31,157 nt of DNA from an uncultured Odoribacter sp. Its GTDB lineage: Bacteria > Bacteroidota > Bacteroidia > Bacteroidales > Marinifilaceae. Location of the stretch: positions 1-31,157 of the forward strand of contig CAJTSF010000027.1 of assembly GCA_910578985.1 (NCBI GenBank), in the 5' to 3' direction. Within the stretch, counting starts at the first letter, position 1. Each line of letters begins with the position of its first letter. The notes under the pieces are model-generated. The model worked only from the letters and a program-made list of their open reading frames with translations, ran no database searches and was not told the origin of the DNA. Of the stretch, positions 1 through 8,783 are shown one piece after another. The position numbers and the translations under genes were made by a program.

Positions 1-1959
1 TATCTGAATGCGTTGTCGTTGTATCAAAAAGAGATGAATGCGCTTTCGGATGAGGATGATTCGGAACAGGCAAATGTTTTGAGAATGCGGGTGGCGAATT
101 GCTTTTTCCATCTGAACGATATGGTGCGGGCGGGGCAGATCTATAAGAAGGTAAATCCGGATTTGATGGGTGCGGAGGATTTGGTTTTTTACGCCGTTAC
201 TTTGCAGCGGGCGGGAGATTATGAAGAGGCCTTGGAACAGATTGATATAGCGGAAGCTTTAGGGGCTGCCGAAGAAGTGGTGGCACAGGTGCGAAAGTCA
301 TGTGAATTTGCCCGACAGGTGGCACAGGAAAAGCCGCGTTATTCCGCCAATAAGACAAAGGTGGATTTTGCAGGTTTTTCGTCCGGTGTGACTTATTATA
401 AAGGGAGGAATGTGATTTTAGCAGCTCCGGGATACGAAGAAGGGGCTCAGACGGATAGCCGCGGATATAAATTGACGCGACTTTATAATGCTGTATTTAC
501 CGGAGATGGAACCAGTGGGCGAATGGTGCCTTTTGCGAAAGAGCTGGCAGGGAAATATCATATCGGAGCTGTGACTTTTACATCGGATTTCAGGCGGATT
601 TATTATACGGAAACTATTTTAAAGCCGGATGGAACGAGTATCTTGAAGTTGATGACGGCGGAAGAGGAGGGAGGCAAATGGGGAACAGTTGAGGCGTTGG
701 ATATCAATTCAGATGATTATTCGTGTGCACATCCTTGCCTGTTTCGGGATTCGTTGCTTTTCTTCGTATCTGATATGCCGGGCGGATTGGGCGGAAAGGA
801 TATTTATGTGACAGAGGTAAATGGAGCGCAGTGTGGAGAGATTCGGAATCTTGGCGCACCGATTAATACGGAATTGGATGAGTCTTTCCCTTTTGTATCA
901 AAAGACGGGAAATTGTATTTTGCTTCCAATGGACATGTCGGCTTAGGAGGTTTGGATGTGTTTGTTTCAAAAATGCTTCCGACGGGCGGTTGGTCTGAAC
1001 CTGAAAATATGGGGCGTCCCATTAATTCGTCAATGGATGATTTTGCGTTGGTTTTCCGGACACCGGATTGTACGGAGGGATATGTTTCGTCCAATCGCGG
1101 AGGAACGGGTTATAACGATTATTTGTTTGCTTTGAAAAAGCTGTCCGTTCCTCGGGAGACCAAACGTTCGTTGGTTCGTGTGGAAACGCCGGCGCAGGTT
1201 GAGGAGCAAGCGGAAGTGCCCAAGGAGGAATTGTTTGCGGTGGATTATCGTTATGCCATTCAAATCGGAGCTTTTCGTAATCCGGTGCCACGGGCTTTTT
1301 TTGAGCATTTTACCAATGTGAAGGTGTATTTGGGTTATGATAATGTTTACCGTTACACTATCGGGGAATATCCGGAAGATGGACTGGCTAAGCGAGATTT
1401 GCCGTATGTACGACGGGAGGTTCATGACGCTTTTGTGATGAACGTGGATAAATATGTCAAGGAGAAAAAGATACAGGGGGATATCAGAGGAGATAAAATC
1501 AGTGATGACGAGTTGTTGTTGCGCCGTTTGAAGAATTTTGAAAAAGCCAATCGTGCCGCACGTATGAAAAAGCAGGAACAGTCTTTGCCGGCAGTTCGGA
1601 CGTTGGATAAGCCCCGGGAGAATGAGGTCGGTTTTTCAGATAAAGGCTATACTGTTGTGTTGATGTCTGCCGATCGTGTATATGATCCGTCGACTTTCCG
1701 AGAGATTCAGGATGTTGATGTCTTTTTGGTTGACAGGAATCGGTATATGTATTGTTCCGGTATGTTTGCTACCGTGAAAGAGGCGAATGTTGCTTTAAAT
1801 AGGGCTCGGAATTGTGGTTTCAAGGATGCTTATATTTTGCGGCGTAAAGACGGAGAATTTTATGCCGGACCAGCCATGAATGAATCGTCACGACAAACGA
1901 CTCAGCGTTCTGTTGTGCGTCGTAACAATTCGGATTTGAAGAATATTCTTAATTTATAG
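1..1959 (+). CDS. TPR / PD40 beta-propeller / SPOR-like envelope protein (5' partial)
   Basis: The reading frame is open from the first base with no stop, so the true start and any signal peptide lie outside the window. Seen: an N-terminal helical TPR-like part (about residues 20-110 of the visible chain), then PD40/WD40-like repeats of the kind found in TolB and Bacteroidota OmpA-like proteins (about 190-390; motifs such as FVSDMPGGLGGKDIY, LYFASNGHVGLGGLDVF and GYVSSNRGG). After this come two SPOR-like stretches, one starting YAIQIGAF (about 418) and one near the C terminus with YCSGMFATVKEA. The TPR-plus-propeller order recalls PorE of the type IX secretion system, but no OmpA peptidoglycan-binding domain is present. 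Inferred role: a periplasmic or outer-membrane-associated scaffold that may touch peptidoglycan through the SPOR-like ends. It precedes nadK by 12 bases, so it is probably in the same operon. The exact function is not known. Confidence 0.75.
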   Translation, partial: YLNALSLYQKEMNALSDEDDSEQANVLRMRVANCFFHLNDMVRAGQIYKKVNPDLMGAEDLVFYAVTLQRAGDYEEALEQIDIAEALGAAEEVVAQVRKSCEFARQVAQEKPRYSANKTKVDFAGFSSGVTYYKGRNVILAAPGYEEGAQTDSRGYKLTRLYNAVFTGDGTSGRMVPFAKELAGKYHIGAVTFTSDFRRIYYTETILKPDGTSILKLMTAEEEGGKWGTVEALDINSDDYSCAHPCLFRDSLLFFVSDMPGGLGGKDIYVTEVNGAQCGEIRNLGAPINTELDESFPFVSKDGKLYFASNGHVGLGGLDVFVSKMLPTGGWSEPENMGRPINSSMDDFALVFRTPDCTEGYVSSNRGGTGYNDYLFALKKLSVPRETKRSLVRVETPAQVEEQAEVPKEELFAVDYRYAIQIGAFRNPVPRAFFEHFTNVKVYLGYDNVYRYTIGEYPEDGLAKRDLPYVRREVHDAFVMNVDKYVKEKKIQGDIRGDKISDDELLLRRLKNFEKANRAARMKKQEQSLPAVRTLDKPRENEVGFSDKGYTVVLMSADRVYDPSTFREIQDVDVFLVDRNRYMYCSGMFATVKEANVALNRARNCGFKDAYILRRKDGEFYAGPAMNESSRQTTQRSVVRRNNSDLKNILNL

Positions 1960-1971
1960 AACCATCCCGTT

Positions 1972-2880
1972 ATGAGAGTAGCCATTTACGGGAAATATAT
2001 TAGTTACGAGACTTTGCCTGCTATCAGTTCTTTGATGGAGCATCTGAAAGCTTGTGAAGCAGAGGTGATTTGTGAAGCGAATTTTGCCGCTTTCTTATAT
2101 CAGAGTTATCAGTGTTCCCCGCCTTTTGACGGTTTTTTCGGAAGAAGATTTTTGCATTCGGAAGAGGTTTCAGTTTTATTGAGTATCGGTGGGGATGGGA
2201 CTTTTTTGGACGCCGTGGATTATGCCCGAGAGTATGGAGTCCCAATATTGGGTATTAATTGTGGGCGTTTAGGCTTTTTAGCTAATGTACGGACGGATGA
2301 GATTAAAGAAGCCGTGTCATGTCTTTCAAGTGGGCAATATGAATTAGAACAGCGGGAGGTGCTTAGTGTTGAGGTGGACGGTATGCCGTTAAAAGGATTT
2401 GATTATGCGTTGAATGAGGTGGGGATTCAGAAAGCAACGACCTCTTCATTGTTAAATATTCATGCTTATGTAAATGGTGTTTATCTGACAACTTACTGGG
2501 CGGACGGATTGATTATTGCAACTCCGACAGGTTCAACGGCATATTCTTTGAGCGGAGGGGGCCCGATTGTCAGTCCTGCGTGCCATAACATTATATTGAC
2601 GCCGATTTGCCCGCATAATTTGAGTATGCGGCCTTTGGTGTTGCCGGCGGATGTCGAACTTGAATTGAAAGTGGAGAGCCGTTCGGGTAAATTTGTATTC
2701 AGTACGGATTCACGTGTGCAGGAGATGGAGGATGAACATGTTTTGACGGTGCGACAGCATGCCACCCGATTAAATATCGTCAAGATACCGGGGCATTGTT
2801 ATTATGATACTTTGCGAAATAAGTTGAAATGGGGAAAAGACGAACGGAATGAAAGATTGGAGGCAGAGATTGAAAAATGA
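1972..2880 (+). CDS. nadK: NAD kinase
   Basis: Phosphorylates NAD+ to NADP+ with ATP (or polyphosphate) in the cytoplasm and is the only known route to NADP in most bacteria. The 302-residue length is usual. Seen: the GGDGT motif at residues 73-77 within a hydrophobic strand, the following ILGINCGRLGFLAN segment, the NEV motif after YAL, and the glycine-rich TPTGSTAYSLSGGGPIV loop, which together define the family. The ATG start is 12 bases after the preceding stop, and the end overlaps the next gene by four bases (ATGA), so translation of the two is likely coupled. In Bacteroidales nadK commonly sits before the uppS-bamA cluster, as here. Confidence 0.96.
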   Translation: MRVAIYGKYISYETLPAISSLMEHLKACEAEVICEANFAAFLYQSYQCSPPFDGFFGRRFLHSEEVSVLLSIGGDGTFLDAVDYAREYGVPILGINCGRLGFLANVRTDEIKEAVSCLSSGQYELEQREVLSVEVDGMPLKGFDYALNEVGIQKATTSSLLNIHAYVNGVYLTTYWADGLIIATPTGSTAYSLSGGGPIVSPACHNIILTPICPHNLSMRPLVLPADVELELKVESRSGKFVFSTDSRVQEMEDEHVLTVRQHATRLNIVKIPGHCYYDTLRNKLKWGKDERNERLEAEIEK

Positions 2881-3515
2881 AAGCGGTTATTTTGATATTT
2901 TCTTTGTTATGCCTGTCTTTGTCTGTTTTTTCCCAACGTGGGGCAGAAATTGGGGTAATGGGAGGCTCGGGGTATTATATCGGCGAATATAATCGTACAC
3001 ATTTCAATAACCGCCGTTTGTATATGGGGGTACTTTATCGTTATAATTTGAACGACCGTTTTGCTTTTCGATTGAATACAGGATATTCGGACATCGATGT
3101 GCGTGACAAACCGTTGTTGGCTAATGGACCGATTGTTTATTCGAATGGTTTTCATCGCAATATATGGGATGTATCGGTGTCGAGCGAGTTTAATTTTCGC
3201 AGTTTTTTAGTGCGGAAAACGAAAAAGTCTTCTTGGTGGAGTCCCTATATGTATTTGGGAGTTGGGGCTTTGGGGGCTGATAAGAAGTTTTTTGTGTCCA
3301 TTCCAGCAGGAGTAGGTGTGAAATTTAATCTATTCAGGCAACTTTCTTGGGGAATTGAATGGGGAACACGAAAGCTTTTTACGGATAAAATCGACCGCTT
3401 GACAGATGCTTGGGGGACGGGCGAGACAAATTTTATTTATAATAAAGACTGGTTTTTTGTGGCCGGTGTGACCTTGACTTACCGGTTTTCATCGGATCCG
3501 GTATGTCATTTTTAA
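2877..3515 (+). CDS. DUF6089-like outer-membrane beta-barrel protein
   Basis: A 212-residue protein with a clear signal peptide (MKAVILIFSLLCLSLSVFSQ, cleavage after about residue 20). The rest has alternating aromatic/hydrophobic strands and polar turns (for example YMGVLYRYNL, FAFRLNTGYS, WFFVAGVTLTYRF), as in small 8-strand outer-membrane barrels. Proteins of this size are found at this place, between nadK and uppS, in other Bacteroidales and are classed as DUF6089; the assignment here rests on position and general features. It starts inside the nadK stop (ATGA overlap). Its biochemical function is unknown; the neighbours suggest outer-membrane biogenesis or integrity. Confidence 0.8.
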   Translation: MKAVILIFSLLCLSLSVFSQRGAEIGVMGGSGYYIGEYNRTHFNNRRLYMGVLYRYNLNDRFAFRLNTGYSDIDVRDKPLLANGPIVYSNGFHRNIWDVSVSSEFNFRSFLVRKTKKSSWWSPYMYLGVGALGADKKFFVSIPAGVGVKFNLFRQLSWGIEWGTRKLFTDKIDRLTDAWGTGETNFIYNKDWFFVAGVTLTYRFSSDPVCHF

Positions 3516-3526
3516 TAACATAACGA

Positions 3527-4276
3527 ATGACAATACAAGAAGAGATTGTGGCAGCCGGACTGCCTGAGCACGTGGCGATTATCATGGATGGAAACGGCCG
3601 ATGGGCGCAACAACGCGGATTGGGACGAGAGTACGGACATCAAGCGGGAGTTAATACGGTGAAACGGGTGGTAGAGGCTGCAGGAGAAATCGGATTGAAA
3701 TATTTAACTTTGTATACTTTTTCAATAGAAAACTGGAATCGGCCTCAAGCAGAGGTACGTGCTCTGATGGGGTTGATGGCAGAGGCGATAGTGAGGGAAA
3801 CACCGGAATTGATGCGGCAGAATGTGCGCGTGAGAGTTATCGGGCATACGACCGACTTGCCAGAGGAGGTGTGGCGGAAAATGTCGGGATTGATAGAGCA
3901 GACTGCCGACAATCGGGGAGTGAATCTGATACTGGCTTTAAGTTATGGTGCCCGTTGGGAAATTTTGGAAGCTGCCAAACGTTTGGCAAGAGATTATAAA
4001 GAGGGGCGTATACTGAATATGGAAGATATAACGGAGACGGATTTTGCTGGGCATTTGACGACAGGCGGAATTCCAGATCCTGATTTATTGGTGCGAACCA
4101 GCGGAGAATATCGGTTGAGTAATTTTTTACTTTGGCAATGCGCCTATACGGAATTTTATTTTCTCGATAAATTTTGGCCCGATTTTCAAAAAGAAGACTT
4201 ATATTTGGCAATCCATAATTACCAAAACCGAGAAAGACGTTTTGGAATGACAGGAGAACAAGTGGTTAATAAGTAA
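3527..4276 (+). CDS. uppS: Isoprenyl transferase (undecaprenyl diphosphate synthase)
   Basis: Cis-prenyltransferase that extends farnesyl diphosphate with isopentenyl diphosphate to undecaprenyl diphosphate, the lipid carrier for peptidoglycan, O-antigen and capsule. Seen: the substrate-binding motif IIMDGNGRWAQQRG with catalytic Asp21, the LTLYTFSIENWNRP motif, and the C-terminal DPDLLVRTSGEYRLSNFLLWQ and TEFYFLDKFWPDF motifs, all diagnostic. The length of 249 residues is typical. It lies 11 bases after the barrel protein and 4 bases before bamA, so it belongs to the envelope operon. Confidence 0.97.
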   Translation: MTIQEEIVAAGLPEHVAIIMDGNGRWAQQRGLGREYGHQAGVNTVKRVVEAAGEIGLKYLTLYTFSIENWNRPQAEVRALMGLMAEAIVRETPELMRQNVRVRVIGHTTDLPEEVWRKMSGLIEQTADNRGVNLILALSYGARWEILEAAKRLARDYKEGRILNMEDITETDFAGHLTTGGIPDPDLLVRTSGEYRLSNFLLWQCAYTEFYFLDKFWPDFQKEDLYLAIHNYQNRERRFGMTGEQVVNK

Positions 4277-4280
4277 TGGA

Positions 4281-6842
4281 ATGATTAGAAGAATTATACT
4301 TGGTTTTGGGATGATTTGGATGGCTGTTTTCCAGTCTGTTGCACAGATGACCGGAATAGGTAGCCAGCCGGAGGTGTTTTATTCGAGTCCTAAAACTTAT
4401 GTGATAGGAGGAGTGGAAGTGCAGGGATTAGGGGAACAATATGACCCTGCCACTTTGATTCAATTGGCTAGTTTGCAGGTGGGAAGTGAGGTGAAGATAC
4501 CGGGAGATGTGCTGACCAAAGCCATTAAACGATTGTATGGACAAGGGTTATTTTCGGATGTTTCCATTGCCGTGGATCGGATTGAAGACGGTAAAGTGTA
4601 TTTAATTATGCATTTAACGGAACGGCACAAATTGTCCGGTATCCATTATGTCGGTATTAAAAAGTCGGAAGAAAACAAAATCAAGGAGAAAATTAATCCG
4701 TTGCCGGGTACGCAAGTGACGGATAATATGATTTCGAATTTACAACATATCGTAGAAAAATATTTTAAGGAGAAAGGATATTACAATATTGATATCAGGG
4801 TATTGCAGCGGGATGATCCAGAACGCCCTAATTTTGTCATTTTGGATGTCATTGTGGAGCGTAAGAGTAAAATCAAGATTCGAGAGGTGGTTATTCATGG
4901 CAATGAGGAAGTGAAGACGGGCAAGTTGAAAGGTGCTATGAAAAAAACGAAAGAAAAGAAGTTGGTGAATTTCTTTAAATCGTCGAAATATATTGAGAAT
5001 AATTATGAGGAAGATAAATATAATTTGTTGGACAAGTATAATGAATTGGGCTATCGCGATGCGACTATTTTGTCAGACAGTGTTGTGCAGGTTGCACCGA
5101 ACCGGGTGAAGATTTATATCGAAGTGGAGGAAGGGAATAAGTATTTTTACAATGACATAACGTGGGTAGGCAATACGGTAGTGGACTCAGAGACCTTGTC
5201 GCGTGTGTTGAATATTAAGAAAGGGGATGTTTATAATAAAAAGTATTTCGATGAGCGCTTGAATTCGGATGACGATGCGGTTGCAAATTATTTTTATTTG
5301 AATCAAGGGTATTTATTTTATCGTTCCATGCCGATCGAGACGGTTGTCGGGAACGATTCCATTAATGTGGAAATCCGTATGGTAGAAGGTCCACAAGCCA
5401 GGGTGGACCGGGTAATTATCAAAGGGAATGATCGAACGCATGAGCATGTGATTCGGCGAGAGCTTTACACCTATCCCGGTGAATTGTTCAGTCGTGAAGA
5501 TATTATTCGAAGCGTGCGTGAATTGGCAAATTTAGGACATTTCGATCCGGAAAAAATTCTTCCTAATCCAGTTAATGACAATCAGGAGGCAGGAACGGTG
5601 GATATCGAGTATAGTGTGGAAGAAAAGGCAAATGACAAGATAGAAATTTCCGGAGGATGGGGAGCTGGGATGATTATCGGCTCTGTAGGTTTGACCTTTA
5701 CAAATTTCTCCATGCGTAACATTTTCAATTGGGAGTCTTATCGCCCATTGCCTCAGGGGGATGGACAGACATTGAGCTTGAAAGCGCAGACCAATGGAAA
5801 ATATTATTCCTCTTTCAGTGTTTCCTTTAGAGAACCTTGGTTGGGAGGTAAACGCCCGAATTCATTGAGTGTTTCTGCTTATTATTCCAGACAAACAGGA
5901 TATACCCGTAATTATTATAAGTCATACTATGCCGGCTATACGAACCGCCCGGAAGATTTATACGATACAGACCAATTGATGACTACTTTCGGAGTTAGTG
6001 TTGGTTTAGGGAGACGTATCACCTGGCCGGATGACTATTTTACCATGTATACGGAGATGTCGTACCAGCGCTATAAGTTGAAAAATTGGCCCTATTATAT
6101 TCTTCAAGAAGGTCATTCCAACAATCTATCTTTCTCAGTACAGTTGCGGCGCAGTTCTATCGATAATCCGCTTTATACCCGACGGGGTTCGGATTTTACT
6201 TTGGGTTTGACTTTTACGCCGCCTTATTCCTGGTTTACGAACAGAGATTATTCTAGTCCGAATATCAAGGATAAGGATAAATATCGATGGATTGAATTTC
6301 ATAAATGGAAATTTCAAGGGAAGGTATTCATGCCTCTTGATAAACGGGAGAAACTCGTGTTGTATGCAGGAGTCCAGTATGGCTATTTGGGACATTTCAA
6401 TAGACATAAGCGTTCGCCGTTTGAAGGTTTTGAGATGGGAGGAGATGGAATGTCTGGATATAGCCTTTACGGACGTGAATATGTGGGTTTGCGCGGTTAT
6501 GAAAACGGTTCATTGACGAATGCAGGTTCGAGTTTTTTGGCTCCTAATTCCTCTGATGCCAGTTTGTATACTAAATTGACGATGGAGATTCGGTATCCGA
6601 TTTCTTTGGCACAGGCTGCAACCATTTATGCTTTGGCTTTTTTAGAAGCAGGTAATTCATGGTATAACATAAAAGATTTTGAGCCGTTTAACTTGTATCG
6701 TTCGGCAGGTGTCGGTTTGCGAGTATTCCTTCCGATGTTCGGATTGTTGGGGATCGATTGGGGATATGGTTTCGACAAAGTACCCGGACGAAGCGGTGCT
6801 GCCGGATCGCAAATCCATTTTGTCTTAGGGCAGGAATTTTAA
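4281..6842 (+). CDS. bamA: Outer membrane protein assembly factor BamA
   Basis: Omp85-family core of the BAM machine, which folds and inserts beta-barrels into the outer membrane. It has a signal peptide (ending about ...VFQSVAQ, residue 22), then a run of POTRA domains from about residues 40 to 460 (for example the IKGNDRTHEHVIRRELYTYPGELFS segment, given here as a fifth-POTRA-type sequence), then a C-terminal barrel from about 470. The loop-6 signature appears as GLRGYENGS near residue 737. The last residue is Phe, as expected of a BAM substrate or BamA itself. Length 853. The start is 4 bases after the uppS stop, and two Skp-like chaperone genes follow directly, a common Bacteroidota arrangement that places the assembly machine and its periplasmic escorts in one transcript. 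Confidence 0.97.
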   Translation: MIRRIILGFGMIWMAVFQSVAQMTGIGSQPEVFYSSPKTYVIGGVEVQGLGEQYDPATLIQLASLQVGSEVKIPGDVLTKAIKRLYGQGLFSDVSIAVDRIEDGKVYLIMHLTERHKLSGIHYVGIKKSEENKIKEKINPLPGTQVTDNMISNLQHIVEKYFKEKGYYNIDIRVLQRDDPERPNFVILDVIVERKSKIKIREVVIHGNEEVKTGKLKGAMKKTKEKKLVNFFKSSKYIENNYEEDKYNLLDKYNELGYRDATILSDSVVQVAPNRVKIYIEVEEGNKYFYNDITWVGNTVVDSETLSRVLNIKKGDVYNKKYFDERLNSDDDAVANYFYLNQGYLFYRSMPIETVVGNDSINVEIRMVEGPQARVDRVIIKGNDRTHEHVIRRELYTYPGELFSREDIIRSVRELANLGHFDPEKILPNPVNDNQEAGTVDIEYSVEEKANDKIEISGGWGAGMIIGSVGLTFTNFSMRNIFNWESYRPLPQGDGQTLSLKAQTNGKYYSSFSVSFREPWLGGKRPNSLSVSAYYSRQTGYTRNYYKSYYAGYTNRPEDLYDTDQLMTTFGVSVGLGRRITWPDDYFTMYTEMSYQRYKLKNWPYYILQEGHSNNLSFSVQLRRSSIDNPLYTRRGSDFTLGLTFTPPYSWFTNRDYSSPNIKDKDKYRWIEFHKWKFQGKVFMPLDKREKLVLYAGVQYGYLGHFNRHKRSPFEGFEMGGDGMSGYSLYGREYVGLRGYENGSLTNAGSSFLAPNSSDASLYTKLTMEIRYPISLAQAATIYALAFLEAGNSWYNIKDFEPFNLYRSAGVGLRVFLPMFGLLGIDWGYGFDKVPGRSGAAGSQIHFVLGQEF

Positions 6843-6846
6843 TGAA

Positions 6847-7386
6847 TTGATTTTGAAAAGAGGTATTATTATATTATTTTTGTGTGGTTTGTTCTTTGAT
6901 ATATGCGGGCAGAGCATGACGCGTTATGCTTTCGTTAATTTGGAATATATCTTGAATAATATACCGGAGTATGCGAGAGCCCAAGAAGAGTTGAATGCTT
7001 ATTCACAGAAGTTGCAGACGGAGATAGATAAAATTTATATAGAAATAGCTAATTTGCAAAGTAAATATAATGCGGATAAAGTATTTCTAACCGTTACGAT
7101 GCGAGAACGACGGGAAGAGGAAATTGCAGCATGGGAAAATAAAGCCCGGGTGCTGCAAGAACGGTATTTCGGTTCAAGCGGTTTGCTTTTTGCGAAACGG
7201 GAAGAGTTAGTAAAACCTTTGCAAGATGAAGTTGTCGCTGCGATTAAAGAGGTGGCGCGTGAAGGGAATTTTGGAATGATTATTGATGTTTCCGCAGATA
7301 ACTCGGTGATTTATTTTGACCCCAAATTGGATAAGAGTAATGTTGTGTTAAGAAAATTAGGATATACAATAAAAAAAGACGAATAG
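6847..7386 (+). CDS. OmpH/Skp family periplasmic chaperone, first copy (TTG start)
   Basis: 179 residues with a signal peptide (hydrophobic run IIILFLCGLFFDICG then QS), followed by a small beta strand (RYAFVNLEYILNNIP), long charged coiled-coil arms (about residues 45-120) and a C-terminal strand part (NFGMIIDVSADNSVIYFD), the Skp/OmpH layout. Skp trimers hold unfolded outer-membrane proteins in the periplasm for delivery to BamA. The TTG at 6847 is chosen because the next in-frame ATG, at the residue after GQS, would remove the signal peptide. An ATG overlapping the bamA stop (TAATG, 6842) is in another frame and stops after two codons. A second Skp-like gene follows 22 bases downstream. 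Confidence 0.88.
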   Translation: MILKRGIIILFLCGLFFDICGQSMTRYAFVNLEYILNNIPEYARAQEELNAYSQKLQTEIDKIYIEIANLQSKYNADKVFLTVTMRERREEEIAAWENKARVLQERYFGSSGLLFAKREELVKPLQDEVVAAIKEVAREGNFGMIIDVSADNSVIYFDPKLDKSNVVLRKLGYTIKKDE

Positions 7387-7408
7387 TCAAGATTAAAACC
7401 AAAATAGT

Positions 7409-7921
7409 ATGAAAAACATGATGAAATGGATTGCGGTAATCGCATTTGTTTGTAGTGCCATGGGTGTTTCGGCACAAGTAAAATTAGGACACATTGAAAC
7501 GCAGAAATTGATACAGGCAATGCCGGAAATGGCTAAAGCACGTGAAACGATGGAAGCGAAGCAAAGTGAAATAGAAAGAGAATTGACCAATATGCAGGAA
7601 CAGTTCAAGGCAAAGTTTGAAGAGTATTCCAAGAACGGAAAAACGATGTCCGATGTTATCCGGGCTGCCAAAGAACAAGAATTGCAGGAGTTGCAACAGC
7701 GTATTCAGAGTTTTCAACAGATTGCAATGGAGAATTTAGAGAAGACGCAAGCGGAATTGATGCAACCGATTATGGAGAAAGCCATGAATGCAATTAAAGA
7801 GGTTGGTAAAGAAAATGGTTTTACCTACATCTTTGATTTGAGTCAAGGCGGTATTCTTTATTTTGCCGATCAAACAGAAGATGTGTTGCCATTAGTGAAA
7901 CGTAAATTGGGCTTACAATAA
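7409..7921 (+). CDS. OmpH/Skp family periplasmic chaperone, second copy
   Basis: 170 residues with an ATG start and a clear signal peptide (MKNMMKWIAVIAFVCSAMGVSAQ). The mature protein begins with the Skp strand (VKLGHIETQKLIQAMP), continues as a Gln/Glu/Lys-rich coiled coil (about 45-120) and ends with the strand part FTYIFDLSQGGILYF. It resembles the gene before it in layout but only loosely in sequence, so this is an old duplication, common in Bacteroidota. It should bind outer-membrane protein precursors in the periplasm. Its stop codon is followed at once by the GTG start of murI, so the two are probably translationally coupled. Confidence 0.92.
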   Translation: MKNMMKWIAVIAFVCSAMGVSAQVKLGHIETQKLIQAMPEMAKARETMEAKQSEIERELTNMQEQFKAKFEEYSKNGKTMSDVIRAAKEQELQELQQRIQSFQQIAMENLEKTQAELMQPIMEKAMNAIKEVGKENGFTYIFDLSQGGILYFADQTEDVLPLVKRKLGLQ

Positions 7922-8755
7922 GTGTCTCGACAAGAATATATCGGAGTTTTTGATTCCGGATATGGCGGATTGACTATATTGAAAGAAATTCTTCAAGAGT
8001 TACCCGGATATCATTATATTTATTTAGGGGATAATGCGCGCGCGCCATATGGCGCGCGTTCTTTTGAAACGGTCTATCAATATACGATAGAAGCAGTTCG
8101 AAAATTATTCGAATTGCGGTGTCGTTTGGTTATATTGGCATGCAATACCGCTTCTGCTAAAGCATTGCGTACGATTCAGCAAGTAGATTTGCCGACAATA
8201 GATCCAGAAAAACGTGTGTTAGGTGTTATACGTCCGAGTATAGAAGCATTGTCTGCCTATTCGACAAACGGGCATATCGGAATATTGGCAACGCGAGGAA
8301 CGGTAGCTTCGAAATCTTATCCGATGGAGATCAATAAGTTATACGGAGAAGGGCGTTATCATATAACTCAATTGTCTTGTCCGATGTGGGTACCTTTAGT
8401 GGAAAACAATGAATTGACAGGAGAAGGAGCCAAATATTTTGTCCAAAAATATTTGGACGAACTTTTTTTATCGGATCCGGCTATTGATACCATCGTACTA
8501 GCCTGTACACATTATCCTTTGTTAAAACCATTAATATCTTCAATGGTGCCGGAATATGTAAAAATTGTAGGTCAAGGTCATATCGTAGCAGACCGTTTAA
8601 AAGATTATTTAGTACGACATCCGGAATTGGAAAAGTATTTGGCGAGAGAAGCTTGCGTTGATTATTATACAACTGATAAAGTGGAACTTTTCAATGATAT
8701 GGGTAGTATTTTTATGGAGCAGGAGATTGACTGCCGATACGTTCAGATATGTTAA
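7922..8755 (+). CDS. murI: Glutamate racemase
   Basis: Converts L-glutamate to D-glutamate for peptidoglycan stem peptides, by a two-cysteine, cofactor-free mechanism. Seen: the FDSGYGGLTIL motif with Asp11, the DNARAPYGARS motif, the first catalytic cysteine in ILACNTASAKALR (Cys74) and the second in ACTHYPLL (Cys195). Length 277 is normal. The start is the GTG at 7922, directly after the TAA of the preceding gene; no ATG nearby would keep the N-terminal strand. It ends the envelope operon. A 20-bp perfect palindrome falls in the DNARAPYGARS codons (listed separately). Confidence 0.96.
   Translation: MSRQEYIGVFDSGYGGLTILKEILQELPGYHYIYLGDNARAPYGARSFETVYQYTIEAVRKLFELRCRLVILACNTASAKALRTIQQVDLPTIDPEKRVLGVIRPSIEALSAYSTNGHIGILATRGTVASKSYPMEINKLYGEGRYHITQLSCPMWVPLVENNELTGEGAKYFVQKYLDELFLSDPAIDTIVLACTHYPLLKPLISSMVPEYVKIVGQGHIVADRLKDYLVRHPELEKYLAREACVDYYTTDKVELFNDMGSIFMEQEIDCRYVQIC
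8039..8058. repeat. Perfect 20-bp palindrome inside murI
   Basis: The arm CGCGCGCCAT (8039-8048) is followed directly by its exact reverse complement (8049-8058), with no spacer. It is made of alternating G and C around CCATATGG, unusual in a region that is otherwise rather AT-rich. It encodes part of the conserved DNARAPYGARS motif, so protein constraint (two Ala, two Arg) plus codon choice may be enough to explain it. Confidence 0.9.
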
Positions 8756-8783
8756 ACCATGTGATTCATTAAAATCTTGAGAT

